Positions 1 through 5,782 of a stretch of 6,904 nucleotides of DNA are shown piece after piece. The DNA is from an uncultured Desulfohalobiaceae bacterium (GTDB taxonomy: Bacteria; Desulfobacterota; Desulfovibrionia; Desulfovibrionales; Desulfonatronovibrionaceae). Position numbers and translations under genes: made by a program. Below the pieces are notes generated by a model. That model made no database searches and was not told where the DNA came from. It saw nothing but the letters and a program-made list of their open reading frames with translations. Location: contig CAJXJU010000066.1 in assembly GCA_913055195.1 (NCBI GenBank), positions 1 through 6,904 on the forward strand. Reading direction: 5' to 3'. Position 1 is the stretch's first letter. Every line of letters starts with the position of its first letter.

Positions 1-478
1 ATTTCGATATTCGAATTTCGGATTTCTCAACTTTCGGAACTCCGAAAGTTGAGTTTTTAAGCATAAAATTATGGATGGCCTCTTGCAAGGTTCTGGCAGC
101 TAAATGAGCACAATGTTCCTTTTCTTCTGGTAAACTTCCAACTTTGTGCAAAATGTCTTCAGCAGAAATTGAGGCTGCTTCTTCCAGAGATTTGCCAATG
201 GCCAATTCACAGACAACATCTCCACTCACCACGCTCGGTCCGCAACCATCAGTTAAAAAAGAAGCATCCCTGACCAGATCATTCTCTATGCGCAAAAAAA
301 TCTCTATACTGTCACCACAACTGCCTTTAAGTTTAGCTGAAGCAGAATGATTGTCCATCGCTCCAATATATTGAGGATTTTTCCAGCGCTCCAGAACATA
401 AGGACCATAATCCTCTTCTGTTTTCTTATATATCTTTTCCTGCAGTTCATTTAAAAATTCATCCAGATGCTCTGACAT
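1..478 (-). CDS. NifU/IscU-type iron-sulfur cluster scaffold protein (3' end outside window)
   Basis: I translated this gene by hand; it is open from ATG at 478 to the left edge (159 codons, no stop seen). It matches the NifU N-terminal/IscU fold, a cytoplasmic scaffold on which Fe-S clusters are built before transfer to apoproteins. All the usual ligands are visible: Cys54 in GSCGD with Asp56, Cys79 in DGCGPS, and His122-Cys123 in EHCAHLA, equivalent to the Cys-Asp/Cys/His-Cys set of IscU. An extra Cys90 is present. GGGAGAG ends 5 nt before the ATG and is an adequate ribosome binding site. The recognisable domain ends near residue 140 (HNFM); the residues after it are encoded by palindromic, repeat-like DNA and resemble no family tail I know. 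It lies 52 bp downstream of the NFACT gene on the same strand. No cysteine desulfurase gene is in view, so the partner is unknown. The family call is firm; the exact role (IscU-like or a dedicated maturation scaffold) is not. Confidence 0.88.
   Translation of the reverse strand, partial: MSEHLDEFLNELQEKIYKKTEEDYGPYVLERWKNPQYIGAMDNHSASAKLKGSCGDSIEIFLRIENDLVRDASFLTDGCGPSVVSGDVVCELAIGKSLEEAASISAEDILHKVGSLPEEKEHCAHLAARTLQEAIHNFMLKNSTFGVPKVEKSEIRISK
26..58 (+). terminator. Perfect palindrome with T-tract, candidate intrinsic terminator for a + strand gene left of the window
   Basis: CTCAACTTTCGG (26-37) and CCGAAAGTTGAG (42-53) form a perfect 12-bp stem around the loop AACT, followed on the + strand by TTTTT (54-58). 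Read on the plus strand this is a classic intrinsic terminator. Read on the minus strand there is no U-run. It lies inside the open reading frame of the scaffold gene, encoding residues about 142-151. It may belong to a dispersed repeat family, because the DNA to its left repeats TTCGA/TTTCGG-like words. Nothing to the left is visible to say which gene it would terminate. Confidence 0.45.
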
Positions 479-502
479 TGATTCTCTCCCATCTATATTC
501 TT

Positions 503-523
503 TTCATCCTTCATCCTTCATCC
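503..523. repeat. Heptamer tandem repeat, TTCATCC x3 (GGATGAA on minus strand)
   Basis: Three exact 7-bp units fill part of the 52-bp spacer between the NFACT stop (531-533) and the scaffold start (478). The neighbouring CTCCCCT and CTACCCC look like degenerate extra units. In the direction of transcription the repeat reads GGATGAA and is purine-rich, but it lies 25 nt or more upstream of the start codon, so it is not the ribosome binding site itself. Confidence 0.8.
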
Positions 524-530
524 CTCCCCT

Positions 531-2048
531 CTACCCCACTCTCAATCTATCCTCAAGGTCTGGCTCCAGAGTCACGAAAAAAGTCTTAAAAACCTTATCC
601 ACCACCACCTGGCCTAAATCAAACCCTTTGACTTTACGCACATCTTTAACAAGAGCACACATAACTTTAGCCTGCCCGGCATCTTTTTGATAGCTGAAAA
701 GGCCAGCCAGAGCAGCAGCTTCCCTCATGCTCGTCTCAGGAACCTCCTGGTCCTTATAATTACGTTTTAAAATGATATGCGCGCCCGGTCCATCCTGGGC
801 ATGGAACCAGAGATCAAAAGAACTGGCCCCAGAACTTAAAAGCTTATGGTTAGCCTTCTTATTTTTCCCACGCAAAATAATAAAACCATCAGAAGATCGG
901 TAAACACATACTTCTGTGGCTAATTTTTGTAATTTTTTAGACAAAACAACAGCAGGAATGTGCCTGGTTTCCTTCTGCTCCTCACTTTCGCCTATCTTCC
1001 TATCTTCCGGACCTCCTATCTTCCCATTTTTCCGTATCTCTTCAAGTTCCTGCAGCAATTGCTGCCTGCGCTGAATAATAAATTTAAGCCCCCTTTCTCC
1101 TTTTGCTGCCCTGGCAAAAAGTTTTTCCATATTCTCTTTGATGCTCAAGACCGGGTTCAGAGATAGAACTATTCTTTTACCTTCCATGTCAATAACAGAA
1201 ACCTGCTTTTCCCTGTCCCGGGGGTTAAGTCTGTATAAATTGGCTTGAATAAGAAGAGCCTTTTGTTTTTCAGCAACCATATTTTTAAGCCTTAAGTAAT
1301 CCTGGTCCAGCCTTTGTAAGCTTCTGGTGATTTTTTTTATTTTGTTCTGGTTCTCCTTTTGCTTTTCAAAGACCTGATTCACGAGTTCCATTACCCTGGG
1401 AAAGCCAAAAACATAGGAGGCTTCCAGAGCTGAACTAAAGCTCAGGGCCGAAGTCTCTTTAACCCTCCAGCAAAGCAGATTTAAATTTTGACCATCTCTA
1501 TGATGGAGATAAAATTCGTTCACCTGTCCGCTTCTTATCCGGGCATATAGTTTTTTGCTTTCCTCAGGATCCAACCGGGCAAGAATTTTTCTAAGGGGTG
1601 GAGAGATTTGTGGATATCTTTTCCAGATATCCTTATGGCTAAAAATTTCCTCTAACAAAGGCCAAAAAACCTGCTCATCATCCAATACATCTTGAACAAG
1701 GTTGAGTCCCTGACATAGATCCAGAAGTAAGTATTTAAATGGCCCTGGGGATAATTCTAAATATAACCTTCTTTTAACCCAGATACTTTTTAATTTTAAA
1801 ATGCGCCTGTTTTTTAGCTGCTTGCGCAGCCACATGACTTTAGCTGAAGGATTTAAAGGATTTTCAGGTTTATCTGGCGATAAAAACAAAAACCCTCCCT
1901 TGCGGGAGGATCTTAAAATCAAATAACCGGCCCGTCCTAAATCTATAGTCCACACATCAGGGGCAGGAGAAAATATCTTTTCAATACGCTCTCCACAAAT
2001 TTTTTGTTCAAGCTCACCTGCTACAAAACGAAAAAAATTAGCCTCCAT
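531..2048 (-). CDS. NFACT family protein (RqcH/FbpA-like, ribosome quality control)
   Basis: The 505-residue product has the NFACT layout: NFACT-N from residue 1 (MEANFFRF, then SPAPDVWTIDL at 27-37), a central HhH/linker region, coiled-coil segments about 228-345 with the family landmark LNPRDREKQ followed by an acidic EGKRIVLSLNP strand, and a C-terminal NFACT-R (DUF814) domain about 383-496 with LWFHAQDGPGAH at 413-424. In the best-studied relative, Bacillus RqcH, the protein binds 50S subunits with stalled peptidyl-tRNA and recruits tRNA-Ala to add alanine tails. By eye alignment, the Asp-Arg pair needed there falls on Lys92-Arg93 here, so tailing activity is uncertain. The ATG is chosen because the N-terminus fits the family exactly, although no good Shine-Dalgarno is seen; a heptamer array lies just upstream. 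The linker at about 340-353 (GKIGGPEDRKIGE) is encoded by an 8-bp tandem repeat. The length is somewhat shorter than Bacillus RqcH (about 570). Confidence 0.85.
   Translation of the reverse strand: MEANFFRFVAGELEQKICGERIEKIFSPAPDVWTIDLGRAGYLILRSSRKGGFLFLSPDKPENPLNPSAKVMWLRKQLKNRRILKLKSIWVKRRLYLELSPGPFKYLLLDLCQGLNLVQDVLDDEQVFWPLLEEIFSHKDIWKRYPQISPPLRKILARLDPEESKKLYARIRSGQVNEFYLHHRDGQNLNLLCWRVKETSALSFSSALEASYVFGFPRVMELVNQVFEKQKENQNKIKKITRSLQRLDQDYLRLKNMVAEKQKALLIQANLYRLNPRDREKQVSVIDMEGKRIVLSLNPVLSIKENMEKLFARAAKGERGLKFIIQRRQQLLQELEEIRKNGKIGGPEDRKIGESEEQKETRHIPAVVLSKKLQKLATEVCVYRSSDGFIILRGKNKKANHKLLSSGASSFDLWFHAQDGPGAHIILKRNYKDQEVPETSMREAAALAGLFSYQKDAGQAKVMCALVKDVRKVKGFDLGQVVVDKVFKTFFVTLEPDLEDRLRVG
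991..1022. repeat. In-frame octamer tandem repeat inside the NFACT gene
   Basis: CCTATCTT occurs exactly at 991-998, 999-1006 and 1015-1022, with the variant CCGGACCT between; CCCATTTT follows in the same register. Three octamers equal eight codons, so the reading frame survives and the product gains a Lys/Gly/Glu-rich linker between the coiled coil and the NFACT-R domain. It looks like an intergenic-type microrepeat that has invaded or expanded in a tolerant linker. Confidence 0.7.
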
Positions 2049-2060
2049 TGTTTTTCAGGG

Positions 2061-2088
2061 TAAGGGGTAAGGATTAAGGGATAAGGGT
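2061..2088. repeat. Heptamer tandem repeat TAAGGGN x4, telomere-like G-rich
   Basis: The units TAAGGGG, TAAGGAT, TAAGGGA and TAAGGGT run consecutively, preceded by a partial unit CAGGG. The array starts 12 bp upstream of the NFACT start codon and so occupies the place where its ribosome binding site would be expected. On the plus strand the G-tracts at 2058-2060, 2064-2067, 2078-2080 and 2085-2087 satisfy a loose G-quadruplex pattern with loops of 3, 10 and 4. Confidence 0.8.
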
Positions 2089-2114
2089 CAAAAAAACGGC
2101 CACCAATCACTATA

Positions 2115-2205
2115 TTCACTGATCACTGTCCACTGTTCACTGTTCACTGACCACTGTTCACTGACCACTGTTCACTGTTCACTGTTCACTGTTCACTGAT
2201 CACTG
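2115..2205. repeat. Thirteen-unit heptamer array, [TA][TC]CACTG (CAGTGAA-type on minus strand)
   Basis: Thirteen uninterrupted 7-bp units are visible. The last five bases CACTG are invariant and the first two vary between TT, AT, TC and AC. On the transcribed minus strand the unit reads CAGTGAA, CAGTGAT, CAGTGGT or CAGTGGA. The first unit downstream of dksA provides that gene's last sense codon (CAG) and its TGA stop. Heptanucleotide short tandem repeats of this type are known from cyanobacterial genomes (STRR); this is a similar pattern, not a CRISPR. The same unit recurs after the tRNA gene at 2860-2895. Confidence 0.92.
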
Positions 2206-2562
2206 CCCCAGAAGAGCCTCTTCTTCCTCCTGCTTGCTTTTACATTTAATACACAAAGTCGTAACTGGTCTGGCCTTGAGCCTGGGGATACCGATCTCTT
2301 CACCGCACTCCTCACAGATACCAAAAGTCCCGTCTTCTATACGTTCCAGAGCTTCCTCAATCTTACGGATTAGTTTGCGATCCCTGTCCCTTAAGCGCAA
2401 AGTAAAAGCGCGATCAGATTCAGCCGTGGCTCTGTCCGCTGGATCGGCATAGGCCTGCACATCTTCAGTCATATCTTCTATGGTGTCCTCACCCTTTTTT
2501 TGAATGTCATCGCGCATTTTTGTTAACAAATCCCGAAAATATTCAATATCTGACGGATTCAT
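2200..2562 (-). CDS. dksA: DksA/TraR-family RNA polymerase-binding transcription factor
   Basis: The 120-residue protein has the DksA arrangement: an N-terminal helix, a coiled-coil tip DPADRA at 40-45 that matches the functional DxxDxA motif (Asp40, Asp43, Ala45), and a C4 zinc finger Cys83-x2-Cys86-x17-Cys104-x2-Cys107. DksA-type proteins enter the RNA polymerase secondary channel and, with ppGpp, adjust rRNA, amino-acid and stress promoters. The retained acidic tip suggests a working regulator and not only a structural paralogue. The start is well supported: AGGAGG on the minus strand (2570-2575) lies 7 nt from the ATG. The acidic tail (QEEEEALLGQ) ends inside a heptamer array, which supplies the stop codon. 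The gene is divergent from tRNA-Gly and upstream of the NFACT gene on the same strand, 151 bp away. Several DksA-like paralogues often coexist in this group, so the symbol denotes family and not proven orthology. Confidence 0.88.
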   Translation of the reverse strand: MNPSDIEYFRDLLTKMRDDIQKKGEDTIEDMTEDVQAYADPADRATAESDRAFTLRLRDRDRKLIRKIEEALERIEDGTFGICEECGEEIGIPRLKARPVTTLCIKCKSKQEEEEALLGQ

Positions 2563-2617
2563 AACTTATCCTCCTGAACTATATTTAAAAGGGGTGGATA
2601 ACTTATAAGATATAAAA

Positions 2618-2645
2618 AGTAAAGGGTAGCCAGAGGTTTTATCAA
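2618..2645 (-). promoter_or_regulatory. Candidate sigma70-type promoter for dksA
   Basis: On the minus strand TTGATA (2645-2640) and TTTACT (2623-2618) are separated by 16 bp, giving 5/6 and 4/6 matches to consensus. This would leave a short leader containing the strong AGGAGG site. Other AT-rich hexamers nearby (TATAAC, TATAAG) compete as -10 elements, so the exact position is uncertain. Confidence 0.3.
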
Positions 2646-2685
2646 ATGCACCCCAAATGCGACGTTATAAAATGTAATTTTTTTC

Positions 2686-2712
2686 TTGACAGCTTAAAAA
2701 ACCTTGTATATT
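2686..2712 (+). promoter_or_regulatory. Promoter for tRNA-Gly
   Basis: A perfect -35 TTGACA (2686-2691) is followed by TATATT (2707-2712, 5/6 match) with a short 15-bp spacer; TATTTA at 2709-2714 gives a 17-bp spacer but a poorer hexamer. The start site would fall about 10 bp before the tRNA 5' end, as expected for a single tRNA transcript. Confidence 0.6.
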
Positions 2713-2728
2713 TACCCCTTCTGCTTGA

Positions 2729-2803
<75 letters not shown>

Positions 2804-2815
2804 CAACAAAAACAT

Positions 2816-2840
2816 CCCGCCTGGTGGCGGGTTTTTTTTT
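2816..2840 (+). terminator. Intrinsic terminator of tRNA-Gly
   Basis: CCCGCC (2816-2821) pairs with GGCGGG (2826-2831) around the loop TGGT, followed by nine T residues (2832-2840). It lies 12 bp beyond the encoded CCA. Confidence 0.93.
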
Positions 2841-2923
2841 GCCTGTTTACCCGGTTGACGTGAACAGTGAACAGTGGTCAGTGAACAGTGAACAGGTTAT
2901 TTTTGCCTGTTTACCCGGTTGAC
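2836..2923. repeat. 24-bp direct duplication flanking a heptamer array
   Basis: The 24-bp word beginning TTTTTGCCTGTTTACC and ending CGGTTGAC is present exactly at 2836-2859 and 2900-2923, 64 bp apart. The first copy starts in the T-tract of the tRNA terminator. The 40 bp between copies consist of the CAGTGAA array plus GTTA. Either the array inserted with duplication of the target, or a segment duplicated around it. Each copy ends in TTGAC, a possible -35 element; no convincing -10 follows either one. Confidence 0.85.
2860..2895. repeat. CAGTGAA-type heptamer array downstream of tRNA-Gly
   Basis: The stretch reads GTGAA, CAGTGAA, CAGTGGT, CAGTGAA, CAGTGAA, CAG. It is the same heptamer, with the same AA and GT variants, as the 13-unit array after dksA, but in the opposite orientation on the plus strand. 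In both places the unit reads CAGTGAA in the direction of transcription of the gene just upstream. Confidence 0.88.
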
Positions 2924-2968
2924 CCTGAAAACAAAAACAATTAAGTCCCCCAACCAGAATAAAACCAC

Positions 2969-2982
2969 AGGAGCTTTTCTTG
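2969..2982 (+). promoter_or_regulatory. Ribosome binding site that fixes a TTG start
   Basis: AGGAG (2969-2973) lies 6 nt before TTG (2980-2982). No ATG or GTG is equally well placed, and the product's N-terminal segment is in register with this codon, so the TTG start is preferred. Confidence 0.7.
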
Positions 2983-3732
2983 TCCAGCATTAAATATCCA
3001 TTACATAAGTCTTTAAAGGAACTCCTTGAAATTGCAAACTCTAAGTTTGAAACCTATTTTGAACCTGTCAAAGTAGGAGACCACTGCCTGGAAATACTTC
3101 AAATCAAGCATATGGATCAATATATTGACAAATTGGTGGATGAAGCCAGTCCAGGTCAAAAAATAGAACTGCCTTTTTGGGCCAAAATCTGGCCAGCATC
3201 AGTCCTTCTGAGCTATTTTATAAATTCCTTGCAAGCACCACAGGAGAAAACTACTCTTCTAGAAATAGGAGCAGGCATTGGCCTATGCGGTCTTTTTGCG
3301 GCCCTTAAAGGTTTTGATGTTGTAATATCAGACTATGCTGATGATGCTCTTTTATTTACCCGGATCAATATTTTAAAAAATAATCTACAAAATAAAGCTG
3401 AAGTGGCCAAAATTGATTTTACCAGAGACCGTTTAAATCAAAAATTTGACTATATCCTCGGCTCCGAAGTCCTGTATCAGGAAGAAAGTTACAGGCCCCT
3501 TGTCAAATTTCTTTTGGCCCATCTAAAATCAACTCCCAGGGCAGAAATTATCCTTGCCAAAGACTTTCGCAGAGGAGCAAAAAAATTCTTCCGTCTTGCG
3601 CCTAAGGAATTTAAAATAGCAGAAAAAACAATAGGCTATCGCCAGGAAAGCGAAGATCGCTCTCAGGCAGAACGTTTTTTGTGCACTATTTACCGGCTTC
3701 ATCCCCGTCGGGTGGCTGCTGTTGAAAACTAA
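2980..3732 (+). CDS. Class I SAM-dependent methyltransferase, METTL20/21-like (putative protein lysine methyltransferase)
   Basis: The 250-residue product is a seven-beta-strand methyltransferase. Motif I LLEIGAGIGLCG (93-104) binds S-adenosylmethionine, Asp118 in SDYADDAL follows the second strand, and FDYILGSEVLY (156-166) is the post-motif strand that in the METTL20/21/Methyltransf_16 group carries the substrate-side residues. The PFWAKIWPAS block (65-74) before motif I is also typical of that group, which methylates lysines in proteins such as ETF-beta; bacterial members with that activity are known. The substrate here is unknown. No signal peptide or membrane segment is seen, so it is cytoplasmic. 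The start is a TTG with a good ribosome binding site. The gene ends 11 bp before the YcaO gene on the same strand, suggesting co-expression and possibly a shared target. A small-molecule or nicotinamide-type methyltransferase is an alternative. Confidence 0.8.
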   Translation: MSSIKYPLHKSLKELLEIANSKFETYFEPVKVGDHCLEILQIKHMDQYIDKLVDEASPGQKIELPFWAKIWPASVLLSYFINSLQAPQEKTTLLEIGAGIGLCGLFAALKGFDVVISDYADDALLFTRINILKNNLQNKAEVAKIDFTRDRLNQKFDYILGSEVLYQEESYRPLVKFLLAHLKSTPRAEIILAKDFRRGAKKFFRLAPKEFKIAEKTIGYRQESEDRSQAERFLCTIYRLHPRRVAAVEN

Positions 3733-3743
3733 AAAATTAAACC

Positions 3744-5477
3744 ATGAAAAAAATTACTCTCAAATCCTGTCCCAAAGGATACAGTCAAGATCAGGACAAA
3801 GCCACCTCTCCTGAACAGACTGTGGCAAAAGTAAAAAAAATACTGGCTAACTGGGGTCAGGAAATACTGGCTGAACTTAAACGTATAGACACAGGCAGGC
3901 TGGGCATACCTGTGTATATGAGCATTTGCGGTACCCTTGCACGAGGGATAATGCCTACACGCAAACAAATGGGCAAAGGCGCATCACCTGCCCAGGCCCA
4001 GGCCTCGGCCTTAATGGAACTTGTTGAGCGTTATAGTTTCTTTAACTTTGTACAGAATTCAAAAAATTTCATTTCCTTAAACTGGTCTGAGGCAGAAAAA
4101 TCATTGGGTTCAAAACTGATCCCTGTGCAAGAAATTTTGCACTCTGTTGAGGAACAAATGGATGTTGCCACAGCCAGGCAGGTGCTTGATCTTGTGCAGT
4201 GGAAATTTACTCTGGCTACTGACATAAATACAGAAGAAGAATGTTACCTGCCCTTTGACTGGTTTAAAAAGTTAAATGAATTCAATGGTTCATCAGCAGG
4301 TAATACAGCAGAAGAATCCATTTTACAGGGCACATGTGAGTTAATAGAGAGACACACCTGTGCCATAATTGATGGACAGCGCCTTATTAGGCCTACTATT
4401 GACCCGGACTCATTTTCTGATCCTGTTTTAAAAGAACTTTACTCAAAATTCAAAAAACAGGGAATCAAAGTCTGGTTCAAAGACTTTTCCCTTGGCATGC
4501 CAGTCCCAACTATAGCTGTCCTGGCCTATGATCCCAAAACATTTCCCACCTCAAGCGAAATTGTCTTTACCGCAGGTACAGCTACATCGCCCAGCAAGGC
4601 AGCTATAAGAGCACTGACAGAAGTGGCTCAGTTAGCTGGAGACTTCGAGTCAGGCAGCAACTATGAAGCTTCTGGTCTATCCAAGTTCACCGACCTTAAC
4701 CAGATCGACTGGCTTACCCGGGGAGACATAATAACTCTTGATGAGTTACCCGATTTAGAAGACGACGATATCTATGTAGAACTCAAAAAACTCGCAACAG
4801 CTCTTGCTTCTTCAGGTTTTCCTCTTTATTCCATTTCAACTTCCCAGCCTGAACTTGGCATTGCAACGCATTATAATATAGTTCCTGGCTTTCGTTTCAG
4901 AGAACGAACCCAAAATGCTTCTCCAGGACTTTTTGTGGGGCGGATCATAGCAGAAGAGGAAACACCAGATAAGGCATTAAAAAAACTGGATACTCTGGCA
5001 AAAATCTATCCTGAGAGCTACTTCATACCCTTTTTTAAGGGACTTGTTTATCTGCGGCTTGATGAACCTGTTTTCGCAGCAGATCTTTTCGCCCGGTCTG
5101 AACCTTTACAACCAGACAGCGAAGAAAAAGGGCTGGCTGCATTTTACCACGCCTACGCCCTGACCCAGGCAGGTCGCTGGTCCGAAGCAGTGCCCCATCT
5201 GAATCGGGCCATAAATTTGAGTCCTGATGTAAAAGAATATTATAATTTGCTGGGTGTGGCCCTTTTTAAACAAAAAAAATATGAACAAGCAGCCTTAAAC
5301 TTTCAAAAGGCCATTAATCTCGACCAGGGTTCTGCCATTGATCTGGCTAACCTCGGTCTTTGTTACAAATTTTTAGGAGAAAAAGAAAAGGCCATAAACC
5401 TGTTAAGTGAGGCCCTGACCCTGGAGCCTGGCCTTGACTTCGCCCATAAACACCTGACTGAATTATTAAACGGATGA
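3744..5477 (+). CDS. YcaO-domain ATP-dependent peptide-modifying enzyme with C-terminal TPR repeats
   Basis: Residues about 15-400 form a YcaO domain; 405-577 form about four tetratricopeptide repeats. YcaO enzymes use ATP to activate a peptide backbone amide for attack by a thiol, sulfide or amine, giving azolines, thioamides or amidines; E. coli YcaO is linked to RimO-dependent methylthiolation of ribosomal protein S12. The ATP/Mg motifs are intact: KGAS 78-81, Glu92-x2-Glu95-Arg96, SSAGNT 183-188, Glu199-x2-Glu202-Arg203, and Arg289-x3-Glu293. There is no PxPxP C-terminus of azoline cyclodehydratases and no TfuA gene nearby; the TPR tail is more like stand-alone YcaO and probably binds a protein substrate or partner. 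The start follows an in-frame TAA at 3738, so it cannot lie further upstream. No Shine-Dalgarno is visible and the methyltransferase ends 11 bp before, suggesting translational coupling. dsrC follows 304 bp downstream. The substrate is unknown. Confidence 0.87.
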   Translation: MKKITLKSCPKGYSQDQDKATSPEQTVAKVKKILANWGQEILAELKRIDTGRLGIPVYMSICGTLARGIMPTRKQMGKGASPAQAQASALMELVERYSFFNFVQNSKNFISLNWSEAEKSLGSKLIPVQEILHSVEEQMDVATARQVLDLVQWKFTLATDINTEEECYLPFDWFKKLNEFNGSSAGNTAEESILQGTCELIERHTCAIIDGQRLIRPTIDPDSFSDPVLKELYSKFKKQGIKVWFKDFSLGMPVPTIAVLAYDPKTFPTSSEIVFTAGTATSPSKAAIRALTEVAQLAGDFESGSNYEASGLSKFTDLNQIDWLTRGDIITLDELPDLEDDDIYVELKKLATALASSGFPLYSISTSQPELGIATHYNIVPGFRFRERTQNASPGLFVGRIIAEEETPDKALKKLDTLAKIYPESYFIPFFKGLVYLRLDEPVFAADLFARSEPLQPDSEEKGLAAFYHAYALTQAGRWSEAVPHLNRAINLSPDVKEYYNLLGVALFKQKKYEQAALNFQKAINLDQGSAIDLANLGLCYKFLGEKEKAINLLSEALTLEPGLDFAHKHLTELLNG

Positions 5478-5532
5478 AATTCTTGCAAAAATTTACGGAT
5501 TCAGGACAGGAAATTCAGGAAGTTAAAAAGCC

Positions 5533-5563
5533 GGGAAATTTTAAAATTTTGTTCCCATTTTTT
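5533..5563 (+). terminator. Weak intrinsic terminator after the methyltransferase-YcaO pair
   Basis: GGGAA (5533-5537) pairs with TTCCC (5552-5556) around an AT-rich interior that is itself partly self-complementary, followed by ATTTTTT. The stem is short and AU-rich inside, so read-through into dsrC is plausible. Confidence 0.4.
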
Positions 5564-5626
5564 CAATAATTTCAATTAGTTATCTTGTTTTTAACTTTCA
5601 AATAGCTTAAAAAGGCGCTGACGCTA

Positions 5627-5654
5627 TTGACAAAAATCATTTCTGCCATTTAAA
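5627..5654 (+). promoter_or_regulatory. Candidate sigma70 promoter of dsrC
   Basis: TTGACA (5627-5632) is a perfect -35. TTTAAA (5649-5654) at a 16-bp spacing is a 4/6 -10. Transcription would start near 5661, leaving a leader of about 120 nt that carries the two hairpins described below. DsrC is usually one of the most abundant proteins in sulfate reducers, which fits an independent promoter. Confidence 0.5.
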
Positions 5655-5688
5655 GAGCCTGAAGTTTGCATAAAAAATTTGAGGGTAA

Positions 5689-5708
5689 AAATCCCGGAAC
5701 TGGGATTT
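5689..5708 (+). promoter_or_regulatory. Leader hairpin 1 upstream of dsrC
   Basis: AAATCCC (5689-5695) pairs with GGGATTT (5702-5708) around the loop GGAACT. There is no T-run after it, so it is not a terminator. It could stabilise the message or be part of a larger leader fold with the next hairpin, 6 nt downstream. Confidence 0.45.
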
Positions 5709-5711
5709 AAT

Positions 5712-5782
5712 GGTTACTGACTCTGTCAGTACCTTTTGAGTTTAATCTTATCATTAAATCTATTTTAAGGAGGTAGTCAGTA
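5712..5782 (+). promoter_or_regulatory. Leader hairpin 2 of dsrC with an alternative partner at the start codon
   Basis: TACTGAC (5715-5721) and GTCAGTA (5725-5731) form a 7-bp stem with loop TCT; adding GG (5712-5713) with CC (5732-5733) across one bulged T extends it. The same upstream arm, TACTGACT (5715-5722), is perfectly complementary over 8 bases to AGTCAGTA (5775-5782), which lies between the Shine-Dalgarno and the A of the ATG. The two pairings exclude each other, a layout that could switch translation. A role is inferred from base pairing only. Confidence 0.4.

Larger units (their letters stand above)
5478..5781. other. Intergenic region between the YcaO gene and dsrC (304 bp)
   Basis: I see no credible gene here. 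From left to right it holds a weak terminator-like hairpin with a T-tract, an AT-rich stretch, a candidate sigma70 promoter, two short hairpins in the presumed dsrC leader, and a strong ribosome binding site AAGGAGGT (5767-5774). The presumed leader of about 120 nt is long for an ordinary message. Confidence 0.7.

Noticed and set aside
144..1166. Plus-strand frames at 144-350, 478-690 and 960-1166
   Set aside because: They are antisense to the Fe-S scaffold and NFACT genes, have low-complexity Ser/Leu/Pro-rich translations and match no family.
2115..2205. CRISPR array
   Set aside because: Units are 7 bp and contiguous, with no spacers of unique sequence and no cas genes in the window.
2234..2452. 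Plus-strand frame opposite dksA
   Set aside because: The minus-strand DksA with its zinc finger and tip motif explains this DNA fully.
2836..2923. 24-bp direct repeats next to a tRNA gene as att sites of an integrated element
   Set aside because: The repeats lie beyond the tRNA terminator, do not copy the tRNA 3' end, are only 64 bp apart, and no integrase gene is near.
3729..5288. Minus-strand frames at 3729-3968, 4031-4225 and 5106-5288
   Set aside because: They are antisense to the YcaO-TPR coding sequence; their translations are Phe/Ile/Cys-rich shadows without ribosome binding sites.
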